From DATAVB01 sp040414495 (GTDB lineage Bacteria > Actinomycetota > Actinomycetes > Mycobacteriales > QHCD01), in contig JBEDUI010000091.1 of the NCBI GenBank assembly GCA_040414495.1, positions 1-22,391 on the forward strand: a stretch of DNA of 22,391 nt, in the 5' to 3' direction. Position numbers and translations under genes: made by a program. Within the stretch, counting starts at the first letter, position 1. Every line of letters starts with the position of its first letter. The notes under the pieces were generated by a model that saw only the letters and a program-made list of their open reading frames with translations, was not told where the DNA came from and did no database searches. Of this stretch, positions 1 through 6,709 are shown piece by piece.

Positions 1-209
1 ACGAGATACCGCGCGCCGGCTTCGGGGGCGGTGGACGCCCACTGGCGCGGATCGAGTTCGGTCGGCCGAAATCCGGCCGCATCTAGGGTCCCGTCGCTCT
101 ATTCCTTTCCATAGAACGTATTGATGCCGAAATGGCAGAAGACGCCGAAACCGGCTTGCTGCCAGGCAAGTTGACCGGGAGTGGGGCCAGAAGTAGGAAT
201 GGCCGTCAT
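1..209 (-). pseudogene. alpha-L-fucosidase (GH29) N-terminus, interrupted by an in-frame TAG, cut by window edge
   Basis: Read on the minus strand from ATG at 209, the frame gives a short N-terminus followed by AWQQAGFGVFCHFGINTFYG, the typical start of GH29 alpha-L-fucosidases, which hydrolyse terminal L-fucose from glycans. The family continues K-E-W-(S/G)-D-G; here codon 37 (101-99) is TAG where Trp is expected. The same frame then carries on as SDGTLDAAGFRPTELDPRQW and an AGARYL motif to the window edge, still clearly fucosidase-like, so no frameshift is involved. A single TGG-to-TAG change explains the pattern. There is no signal peptide, as in cytoplasmic members. No good Shine-Dalgarno is seen before the ATG. 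The gene is divergent from the protease at 297. It could be a true pseudogene or a base error in the assembly. Confidence 0.8.
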
Positions 210-296
210 TGCGTCAGCATAAGGCGGCGGGAAGTCTTCGCTATTTCTCAAACATGACTCAGCCTGCCCTCAGCCTCGATCGGCACAGTAATAGTC

Positions 297-1337
297 ATGA
301 CCGAGCAGCCGCGTAATCCAGAGTTTGTCACCCCCGTTTCCGCGCGACCCGACGATGCGTACAACTCCATGTGGGGGTACCGGGACGAGCAGCGCGGCAC
401 CGACGACATGGCCGGTGGCGGCGGCATGCCGCCAATTTTCCCGCCACCACAGGGGATCGCGCCCCAGCCGGAGCGACCGCACCGCAGGCGTTATGCCGCG
501 GTAGCGGCGATCGCGATGGTGGGCGCGCTGGTCGGCGGAACCGGTGGTGTCCTCATTGGACACGACCTGACCGGGACACAGGCGAGCACCAGCGCGACGG
601 CGACAAGCACGAATACCGCCCAGCAGGCCTCGCAAACACTGAGCTCCAGCGCGATCAGCGCCATCGCGGCCAAAAGCCTGCCCAGTGTCGTCGAGGTAAA
701 GGAAACGACGTCCAGCGGCCAGGCTATTGGCTCGGGCGTAATTCTCAACTCGGAGGGCGAAATCCTCACCAACAACCATGTGGTGTCCGATGTGGCCAAT
801 AACGGTGGCACCCTCACCGTGACCTTCAGCAACGGCAAGACGGCGCAGGCGTCGATCGTCGGAACCAGCGCCAGCAGTGACCTCGCGGTCATCAAAGCGC
901 GCGGCGTCAGCGGACTGACCCCGGCCAAGCTGGGCGACTCGTCCACGGTCAAGGTCGGCGACGAGGTGGTCGCGATCGGCTCGCCTGAGGGCCTGCAGAA
1001 CACGGTCACGTCCGGCATCGTCAGCTACCTGAACCGCAAGGTCACGGTGCAGGGCGAAGGGTCGCAGTCGCAGAACAACAACCCGTGGGGGAACCCGTCC
1101 GACCAGAGCAACACGGTCAGCTACAACGCGATCCAGACCGACGCGGCGATCAACCCGGGCAATTCCGGTGGCCCACTGATCAACGCCGCGGGCGAGGTCG
1201 TCGGCATCAACTCCGCGATCTACTCGCCAACCTCCAACAACGGCAGTTCCAGCGGCAGCATCGGTCTGGGCTTCGCGATCCCGATCAACCAGGCCAAGCA
1301 GATCATCACCCAACTCGAGTCCGGCGTCTCGACCTGA
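297..1337 (+). CDS. membrane-anchored trypsin-like (HtrA/DegP-type) serine protease lacking PDZ
   Basis: 346 aa. A Pro/Gly-rich cytoplasmic segment (1-60) with a PHRRR stop is followed by one membrane helix (about 66-88), a Ser/Thr/Ala-rich linker (92-120) and a chymotrypsin-fold protease domain (about 120-341). The catalytic triad is visible: His161 in TNNHVV, Asp195 in SSDLAVI and Ser290 in GNSGGPL. The domain faces the outside of the cell and should degrade or process exported proteins under envelope stress. The protein ends right after GFAIPINQAKQII, where HtrA proteins normally continue into a PDZ domain. A terminator follows 23 bp after the stop, so the short form looks natural. ATG 297 is the first start in an open frame; it has no clear Shine-Dalgarno. 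It is divergent from the fucosidase gene. Confidence 0.9.
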   Translation: MTEQPRNPEFVTPVSARPDDAYNSMWGYRDEQRGTDDMAGGGGMPPIFPPPQGIAPQPERPHRRRYAAVAAIAMVGALVGGTGGVLIGHDLTGTQASTSATATSTNTAQQASQTLSSSAISAIAAKSLPSVVEVKETTSSGQAIGSGVILNSEGEILTNNHVVSDVANNGGTLTVTFSNGKTAQASIVGTSASSDLAVIKARGVSGLTPAKLGDSSTVKVGDEVVAIGSPEGLQNTVTSGIVSYLNRKVTVQGEGSQSQNNNPWGNPSDQSNTVSYNAIQTDAAINPGNSGGPLINAAGEVVGINSAIYSPTSNNGSSSGSIGLGFAIPINQAKQIITQLESGVST

Positions 1338-1360
1338 TCGACGCCCCGGCTCGCAGATGC

Positions 1361-1401
1361 GGAGATGCCGCCCGACGCCCAGCCGCTCGGGCGGCATCTC
1401 C
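1361..1401 (+). terminator. strong hairpin terminator after the protease gene
   Basis: A perfect 15-bp inverted repeat: GGAGATGCCGCCCGA at 1361-1375 and its exact complement at 1387-1401, with an 11-nt loop. It begins 23 bp after the protease stop. No long T-run follows, which is common for terminators in high-GC actinomycetes. Its position inside the longest possible frame of the next gene argues that the next gene starts downstream of it. Confidence 0.8.
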
Positions 1402-1440
1402 TTGCTCGCGTACGTAACCGGCGGCATTACGCTGCACGGC

Positions 1441-1983
1441 ATGACAATGCCGCCGCCTGGGCGCGCGCCCACTCCCGACGAGTTGGTCTCGACTGCCCCG
1501 GAACGTCCAGCCCTGGAAGCGTTTCTCGATATGTACCGCGAGATCGTGGTGCGCAAGGTGGCCGGAATCTCCGACGCCGATGCCGGGCGGCGGTTGGTGC
1601 CATCGCTGACCTCGATCGGCGGGCTGGTCAAACACTTGCGGCAGGTCGAGTTCGACTGGTTCCACATCGTGCTGGCGCAGCGACCGGAGAGCGAGCTGCC
1701 GTTGCCGCCGCTGCCGAACGAGCCGGCCGACGCCGAATTCGTCATGGTGCCGGAGGAGACGCTGGCCGGGCTAGTGGCGGACTACCGGACCGCCTGTGAG
1801 CATTCGCGCCGGATCGCGGCCGAATTCGGGCTGGACGATACGGTGCCGCATCGCCGGATGGGCCGGGTGTCGCTGCGGTGGATCTACATCCACCTGATCG
1901 AGGAGACGGCCCGGCACGCCGGCCACGTCGACATCCTGCGCGAGCTGATCGACGGCAAGACCGGCTTCGACGACGTCCAGTGA
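1441..1983 (+). CDS. DinB/DUF664 family protein
   Basis: 180 aa from ATG 1441. The fold is the DinB four-helix bundle, which usually binds a divalent metal through three His residues and includes mycothiol- or bacillithiol-dependent transferases and many proteins of unknown role. Visible signatures are His65 in GGLVKHLRQVEFDWFH and the C-terminal HLIEETARHAGHVDILRE (His151, His159, His162), typical of the DUF664 branch in actinomycetes. The frame is open further upstream to 1357, but that would place the coding start inside the 15-bp hairpin at 1361-1401, so ATG 1441 (or ATG 1447) is preferred. No substrate can be named. It is probably transcribed separately from the protease. Confidence 0.8.
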   Translation: MTMPPPGRAPTPDELVSTAPERPALEAFLDMYREIVVRKVAGISDADAGRRLVPSLTSIGGLVKHLRQVEFDWFHIVLAQRPESELPLPPLPNEPADAEFVMVPEETLAGLVADYRTACEHSRRIAAEFGLDDTVPHRRMGRVSLRWIYIHLIEETARHAGHVDILRELIDGKTGFDDVQ

Positions 1984-2110
1984 GCGCAGGCGCGAGTGAG
2001 CATCGCAGTGAGCAGCCCCGAGCGGACGCGAGAAATGCGTAGCTGCGAGCGAGGAGCGGAGCGAGCGCCGGAGCGAACCGAAGAGATCGAGTAAGCCCCG
2101 TAACGATCAT
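1984..2110. repeat. GAGCG/GAGTG-rich low-complexity spacer
   Basis: Directly after the DinB stop the sequence repeats GAGTGAGC, GAGCGG, GCGAGCGAGGAGCGGAGCGAGCG and similar pentamer-based units without a coding frame of its own. Such GAGCG-rich tails occur after genes in many high-GC actinomycetes. No hairpin as strong as those at 1361 or 4031 is seen. Confidence 0.4.
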
Positions 2111-2118
2111 CACGGCTC

Positions 2119-2148
2119 TTGCACATGCGACTCATTCGCAAGTAGCGT
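2119..2148 (+). promoter_or_regulatory. candidate promoter of the NiCoT-sodF unit
   Basis: A -35-like TTGCAC (2119-2124) and a -10-like TAGCGT (2143-2148) are 18 bp apart, placing a start point near 2155 and a leader of about 46 nt before the ATG at 2201. The elements fit a general actinomycete sigma-A promoter only moderately. The inverted repeat listed separately fills the spacer. Confidence 0.4.
2125..2141 (+). promoter_or_regulatory. Nur-like operator (nickel-responsive Fur-family repressor box)
   Basis: ATGCGACTCATTCGCAA contains a perfect TGCGA-N5-TCGCA inverted repeat. The Nur box known from Streptomyces is tTGCaa-N5-ttGCAA; the core TGC and GCA and the spacing of both halves match here. 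The site sits between the candidate -35 and -10 of the gene for a nickel/cobalt permease, exactly where a repressor would block polymerase. A wider, looser palindrome (2118-2142) surrounds it. The assignment is by motif only. Confidence 0.5.
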
Positions 2149-2200
2149 CAACCCGCGCCGTTCCGTCCTGTCGTGCTGACGCTGCCCGCGAGGTCACCAG

Positions 2201-3337
2201 ATGGCTCAACCCCTGCCGAGCACTGCGCCGCAGGCATCCCGTTTGGCCCGGTTCCGGGCCGCCCTGAGCCCGGCCGAATGGCGCCGCGCGGGCGGCATGA
2301 TCGGGGTGATCGTCGGTCTGCACGTCGTCGGCTGGTTCACGTTGCTGGCCCTGGTCGTCCCCCATCACTACAGCCTGGGCAGCAAGGCGTTCGGCGTCGG
2401 AGTTGGCGTGACCGCGTACACCCTGGGCATGCGGCACGCGTTCGATGCGGACCACATCTCGGCCATCGACAACACGACCCGCAAGTTCATGGCCGAGGGC
2501 AAACGGCCGCTGTCGGTCGGGTTCTTCTTCTCCCTCGGCCATTCCTCGGTCGTGTTCGTGGCCGCGCTGGTCTTCTCGGTCGGGTTGCGGGCGATCGCCG
2601 GGCAGGTCAGCAACGACGGTTCGCAGCTGCACAACGTCACCGGCGTGATTGGTACGTCGGTTTCCGGTGCTTTTCTGTACGTCATCGCGGGGCTGAATTT
2701 CGCCGTTCTGATCGGCATCATCGGGGTTTTCCGGCGGATGCGCAGCGGTGAGTACAACGAGGAACAACTGGAGGAACAGCTGAACTCGCGCGGCTTGATG
2801 AACCGCATTTTCGGCCGTTTCACGAAAGCGATCACCAAACCGTGGCAGATGTACCCGGTGGGCGTCGTATTCGGTCTGGGCTTCGACACCGCCACCGAGG
2901 TGCTGCTGCTGGCGCTGGCCGCCGGCGCCGCCGCCAGTGGTCTGCCCTGGTACGCGATCATGTGCCTGCCGGTGCTGTTCGCGGCCGGAATGAGCCTGCT
3001 CGACACGATCGACGGGTCGTTCATGAACTTCGCGTACGGCTGGGCCTTTTCCAAGCCGGTCCGCAAGGTTTACTACAACATCACGATCACCGGATTGTCG
3101 GTCCTGGTGGCGCTGATCATCGGCACGATCGAGCTGCTGTCGATCCTGGTCGACAAATTCAACCTGAACGGTTCGTTCTGGCATTGGGTCGGCAATCTGG
3201 ACTTGAACTACGTCGGTTATGCGATCGTCGGGTTGTTCGCCCTGACCTGGGCGATCGCGATGACGGTGTGGCGGGTCGGCCGGATCGAGGAGAAGTGGTC
3301 CGCCCAGATGCCGTCCACACCGGAAGTGACAGACTAG
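2201..3337 (+). CDS. NiCoT-family nickel/cobalt permease (HoxN/NixA type)
   Basis: 378 aa, the usual family size, with about eight membrane helices. The NiCoT signatures are all present: RHAFDADHI (78-86), with the His and Asp residues that bind Ni2+ or Co2+ in helix 2, FSLGHSSVVF (110-119), LGFDTATEV (226-234) and GMSLLDTIDG (263-272). It is a secondary, high-affinity importer of Ni2+ and/or Co2+ in the cytoplasmic membrane; the preference between the metals cannot be read from sequence. ATG 2201 has CGAGG about 8 nt upstream. It is 40 bp from the Fe-type SOD gene with no terminator between, so both are probably one transcript. The Nur-like box points to nickel repression. Confidence 0.92.
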   Translation: MAQPLPSTAPQASRLARFRAALSPAEWRRAGGMIGVIVGLHVVGWFTLLALVVPHHYSLGSKAFGVGVGVTAYTLGMRHAFDADHISAIDNTTRKFMAEGKRPLSVGFFFSLGHSSVVFVAALVFSVGLRAIAGQVSNDGSQLHNVTGVIGTSVSGAFLYVIAGLNFAVLIGIIGVFRRMRSGEYNEEQLEEQLNSRGLMNRIFGRFTKAITKPWQMYPVGVVFGLGFDTATEVLLLALAAGAAASGLPWYAIMCLPVLFAAGMSLLDTIDGSFMNFAYGWAFSKPVRKVYYNITITGLSVLVALIIGTIELLSILVDKFNLNGSFWHWVGNLDLNYVGYAIVGLFALTWAIAMTVWRVGRIEEKWSAQMPSTPEVTD

Positions 3338-3377
3338 GACTCGTCTCTCGGTAACCGACTTCAGAGAGGATTCACCG

Positions 3378-3986
3378 GTGGCGGACTACACACTTCCGGA
3401 CCTGCCCTACGACTACGGCGCACTCGAGCCGCACATTTCCGGGCAGATCATGGAGCTGCACCACGACAAGCACCACGCGACATACGTCGCCGGCGCCAAC
3501 ACGGCGCTGGAGAAGCTGGCCGACGCCCGCGACAAGGGCGATCTGACCACGGTCAACCTGCACGAGAAGAACCTGTCGTTCAACCTGGCCGGGCACGTTA
3601 ACCACTCGGTGTTCTGGCCGAACCTCTCGCCGGACGGCGGCGACAAGCCGACCGGTGAGCTGGGTGCCGCGATCGACGACGCGTTCGGTTCGTTCGACGC
3701 GTTCCAGGCGCACTTCGCCGCTGCCGCGACCGGCATCCAGGGTTCCGGCTGGTCGATCCTGGCCTGGGACACCCTGGGTCAGAAGCTCCTGGTCGTCCAG
3801 CTGTACGACCACCAGGGCAACCTGTCGGCCGGTCTGTACCCGCTGTTGATGCTGGACATGTGGGAGCACGCGTTCTACCTGCAGTACAAGAACGTGAAGG
3901 CCGACTACGTCAAGGCCTGGTGGAACGTCGTCAACTGGGCCGACGTGACCGAGCGGTTCACGAAGGCTCGCGGCGTCCAGCTGTAA
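3378..3986 (+). CDS. sodF: superoxide dismutase, Fe-type
   Basis: 202 aa with a GTG start at 3378; AGAGAGGA lies 7 nt upstream. It dismutates superoxide to oxygen and hydrogen peroxide. Metal ligands are His28 (in ELHHDKHHATYV), His76 (GHVNHSVFW), Asp160 and His164 (LDMWEHAFY). The sequence is close to mycobacterial SodA throughout. His145 in YDHQGN corresponds to the residue that is His in the iron enzyme of M. tuberculosis and Gln in mycobacterial Mn enzymes, so iron is the likely metal. There is no signal peptide. It is the second gene of the NiCoT unit. In Streptomyces the Fe-SOD is repressed by Nur when nickel is present and replaced by a Ni-SOD; the arrangement here fits that logic, but no Ni-SOD is in the window. 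Confidence 0.93.
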   Translation: MADYTLPDLPYDYGALEPHISGQIMELHHDKHHATYVAGANTALEKLADARDKGDLTTVNLHEKNLSFNLAGHVNHSVFWPNLSPDGGDKPTGELGAAIDDAFGSFDAFQAHFAAAATGIQGSGWSILAWDTLGQKLLVVQLYDHQGNLSAGLYPLLMLDMWEHAFYLQYKNVKADYVKAWWNVVNWADVTERFTKARGVQL

Positions 3987-4030
3987 GTAATTCTGTTCGC
4001 CGCCATATTCCGGCGACGATTGCTCGCCAG

Positions 4031-4063
4031 GTGGCGTTGGGACTACTACTGTCCCAACGCCAC
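4031..4063. terminator. bidirectional terminator between sodF and metE
   Basis: A perfect 13-bp stem, GTGGCGTTGGGAC at 4031-4043 and its complement at 4051-4063, with a 7-nt loop. It lies 44 bp after the sodF stop and 14 bp beyond the metE stop, so it can serve both converging transcripts. A short TTTT follows at 4073-4076 on the plus strand. Confidence 0.8.
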
Positions 4064-4077
4064 ACCGGCGGCTTTTA

Positions 4078-6327
4078 TCAGCCCAGCTGCGCGCGTAGCT
4101 TCTTTGTCGCGGCCGTGACATTTCGCAACGCCGGCTCGACCTGCGCGTAATTACGCGTCTTCAACCCGCAGTCCGGGTTGACCCAGACCCGCTCGACCGG
4201 CAATGCATTCACCGTGATCCGTAGCGCCGATTCGACCTCGTCTTCGGAGGGCACCCGCGGCGAGTGGATGTCGTAAACGCCCGGCCCGACCCCGCGGGCG
4301 AATCCGCCGCCGGCCAGATCGGCCACCACTGACATCGTCGAGCGAGCCGCCTCCAGGCTGGTTACGTCCGCATCCAGCGCGTCGATCGCCGGCAGGATGT
4401 CGCCGAATTCCGAGTAGCACAGATGGGTGTGGATCTGCGTGTTGTCGGCCACGCCTGAAGTGGCCAGCCGGAAGGCCCGCACGGCCCAGTCCACATAGGA
4501 CTGTCGATCCTGTTGCCGGAGCGGCAGGAGTTCGCGCAGCGCCGGTTCGTCGACCTGAATGATCCGGATGCCGGCCGCCTCCAGGTCCGCCACCTCATCC
4601 CGCAGCGCCAACGCCACCTGGTACGCGGTCTGCGATCGAGGCTGGTCATCCCGTACGAACGACCAGGCCAGCATCGTGACCGGACCGGTCAGCATTCCCT
4701 TGACCGGCCGGTCGGTCAGCGCCTGGGCGTACGTCGCCCACTCGACCGTCATCGGGTGCGGCCGGGACACATCGCCATACAGGATCGGGGGCCGGGTGCA
4801 CCGTGACCCGTACGACTGCACCCAGCCATGGATGGTGAAGGCGTACCCGTCCAGCTGCTCGGCGAAGTACTGCACCATGTCGTTGCGCTCGGGCTCGCCG
4901 TGCACCAGGACGTCCAGGCCGAGGTCCTCCTGCAGCCGGATCACCCGGGCCACCTCGGCCCGCATGTGTTCGGCGTACGTGGCCTCGTCGATCCGGCCGG
5001 CGCGCAGGTCGGCCCGCGCGGCCCGCAGCTCGCCGGTCTGCGGGAACGATCCGATCGTCGTGGTCGGCAGTGGCGGTAGCTGCAGCCGGTCCTGCTGCAG
5101 CGTGGCCCTGATTGCTGCGTCGCCGCGCTGCTCGTCCTGCGGTTGCAATGCCTTGACGCGGTTTTGTATTTGTGTGTTGCCCGGGGCTGAGGCGCGGTCG
5201 GCAATGGCGGTGCGGGCGGCGGCGAAGGCGGCCTCGTCCCGGTCGCCCCGCAATGCGCGCCCGACCGCCACCACCTCGGCCACCTTCTGCTCGGCGAAGG
5301 CCAGCCAGGACCGCAGCCGCGGATCCAGGTCGGTCTCCCGTTCCACGTCGTACGGCACGTGCTGCAGCGAGCAGGACGTGCTCACCGCCACCTCATTGGC
5401 GGTGCCGAGCAGCGTGGTCGCCTTGGCCAGGGCCGCGTCCAGGTCGGCCCGCCAGATATTGCGGCCGTTGATGACCCCGGCCACGAGGGTTTTGTGTTGC
5501 AATGCGGTAATGCCGGCCAGGCCTTGAATCCGGCCGTGCACCAGGTCGACCCCGATCGCCTCGACCGGGGTTTCGGCCAGGACCGGCAGCGCCTCGCCCA
5601 GGTCGCCGAAATAGCTGGCCACGAAGATCTTCGGCCGGTCCGACAGCCCGGCCAGCTGGTTGTACACAGTGGACAGTGCGGTCAACTCGGCCGGCGCGCG
5701 GTCGGTAACGAAGGCCGGCTCGTCCAGCTGTACCCATTCCGCTCCGGCCGCGTGCAATTGCCGCAGCAGTTCCTCATACGCTGGGATGAGCAGGTCCAGC
5801 AATTCCAGCGGATCGAAACCCGGCTCGGTCGACTTGGCCAACAGCAGGAAGCTGACCGGCCCGAGCACCACCGGCCGGGTCGTGATGCCCAGCGCCTGGG
5901 CCTCGGCGAATTCGGCCAGCGGCTTGCTCGCATCAAGGCGAAACCGAGTCTCCGGCCCGAGTTCGGGCACGAGGTAGTGGTAGTTCGTGTCGAACCACTT
6001 CGTCATCTCCAGCGGCGTGGCGTCCGCATTGCCGCGGGCCATGGCAAAGTACGTATCGAGGTCGTTCAATCCCAGCGCCTTGTGCCGGGGCGGGATCGCG
6101 CCCAGCATCGCCGTGGTGTCCAGCACGTGGTCGTAGAACGAGAAGATGTTCGACGGGATCGAGTCCAGCGCCTCCAGCGACTGCCAGGTCTGCGTACGCA
6201 GCTCACGCCCGACCTGCTCCAGCGCGGCGGCGTCGATCCGCCCCGCCCAGTACGCCTCGACGGCCTTCTTCAGTTCTCGGTTCGGGCCGATACGTGGATA
6301 GCCCAACACGGTCGTACCAATGGTCAC
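4078..6327 (-). CDS. metE: cobalamin-independent methionine synthase
   Basis: 749 aa. It transfers the methyl group of 5-methyltetrahydropteroyl-tri-glutamate to homocysteine, the last step of methionine synthesis, without B12. The N-terminal TTVLGYPRIGPNRELKKAVE and the C-terminal catalytic barrel are both complete. Zinc ligands are visible: His635 and Cys637 in THLCYSEFGDI, Glu659 in SLEAARS and Cys720 in NPDCGLKTRNY. The frame is open upstream to 6498, but that stretch is the riboswitch. GTG 6327 has GAGGAGAG about 5-12 nt upstream and begins at the conserved N-terminus, so it is the start. It is a single-gene transcript with a leader of about 320 nt, off in B12-replete cells by inference from the riboswitch, which implies a B12-dependent MetH elsewhere. 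Confidence 0.96.
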   Translation of the reverse strand: MTIGTTVLGYPRIGPNRELKKAVEAYWAGRIDAAALEQVGRELRTQTWQSLEALDSIPSNIFSFYDHVLDTTAMLGAIPPRHKALGLNDLDTYFAMARGNADATPLEMTKWFDTNYHYLVPELGPETRFRLDASKPLAEFAEAQALGITTRPVVLGPVSFLLLAKSTEPGFDPLELLDLLIPAYEELLRQLHAAGAEWVQLDEPAFVTDRAPAELTALSTVYNQLAGLSDRPKIFVASYFGDLGEALPVLAETPVEAIGVDLVHGRIQGLAGITALQHKTLVAGVINGRNIWRADLDAALAKATTLLGTANEVAVSTSCSLQHVPYDVERETDLDPRLRSWLAFAEQKVAEVVAVGRALRGDRDEAAFAAARTAIADRASAPGNTQIQNRVKALQPQDEQRGDAAIRATLQQDRLQLPPLPTTTIGSFPQTGELRAARADLRAGRIDEATYAEHMRAEVARVIRLQEDLGLDVLVHGEPERNDMVQYFAEQLDGYAFTIHGWVQSYGSRCTRPPILYGDVSRPHPMTVEWATYAQALTDRPVKGMLTGPVTMLAWSFVRDDQPRSQTAYQVALALRDEVADLEAAGIRIIQVDEPALRELLPLRQQDRQSYVDWAVRAFRLATSGVADNTQIHTHLCYSEFGDILPAIDALDADVTSLEAARSTMSVVADLAGGGFARGVGPGVYDIHSPRVPSEDEVESALRITVNALPVERVWVNPDCGLKTRNYAQVEPALRNVTAATKKLRAQLG

Positions 6328-6414
6328 AGCTCTCTCCTCGCGAGCTCGGCAACTCGTCCGGAGCAGGCATGAGGGGTCGCTGACACCGGCGGCACGGAGC
6401 CGCTGGTCACCGGC

Positions 6415-6433
6415 GAGCCCTCCCGCGAGGCTC
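6415..6433 (-). promoter_or_regulatory. regulatory hairpin (candidate P13/L13) of the metE riboswitch
   Basis: In the leader, 33 nt past the B12 box, GAGCCT pairs with GGGCTC around the 7-nt loop CGCGGGA. The nrdA leader has the same loop on a different stem (11772-11788). Cobalamin riboswitches commonly use such a downstream hairpin, whose loop docks on L5 of the aptamer to signal ligand binding. Loop CGCG could pair with UGCG of the L5 sequence here. Confidence 0.5.
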
Positions 6434-6466
6434 CGGACCGCGCGCACCGGCGGTGCACGCACCGAT

Positions 6467-6655
6467 GGCAGGTATTCGGACTCACGGGCGCACAACAATG
6501 CCTACTGGCCGTCGCTTCCCAGACTTACGTCCAGTGCTTGATGACGGCGGTCGTTCCCGTTCACCGCTGCGGGGCAGTCCCGGATTCGCACCGGGTTCCC
6601 TGTTGCCTCAGCTTTGCCCAGACCTCCGGCGCGGCTGAACCACCAGCGTTCGCGA
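6467..6655 (-). promoter_or_regulatory. cobalamin (B12) riboswitch upstream of metE
   Basis: On the minus strand the sequence contains, in order, GGTGGTTCAGCC, ACAGGGAACCCGGTGCGAAT, CCGGGACTGCCCCGCAGCGG, AACGGGAACGACCGCC, CACTGG, GAAGCGACGGCCAGTAGG and the B12 box GAGTCCGAATACCTGCC. These are the conserved core helices, the four-way junction and the terminal box of the AdoCbl-type riboswitch. It directly precedes metE, a classical target. Ligand binding should lower metE expression. The ends are approximate. Confidence 0.96.
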
Positions 6656-6683
6656 GTCTAATCAGAGCCAGCGATGATGACCA
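6655..6683 (-). promoter_or_regulatory. candidate metE promoter
   Basis: On the minus strand TGGTCA (6683-6678) and TAGACT (6660-6655) are separated by 17 bp, placing the start near 6648, just before the first conserved helix of the riboswitch. The nrdA leader has TACGCT at the same distance from its aptamer. Confidence 0.5.
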
Positions 6684-6709
6684 TCGGACATGTCGGAATG
6701 GGAGGCCCC

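Noticed and set aside
99..101. TAG read through as pyrrolysine or another recoded residue
   Set aside because: Pyrrolysine is used in methylamine methyltransferases and a few archaeal genomes, not in GH29 enzymes; no recoding signal is seen, and a simple Trp-to-stop change is sufficient.
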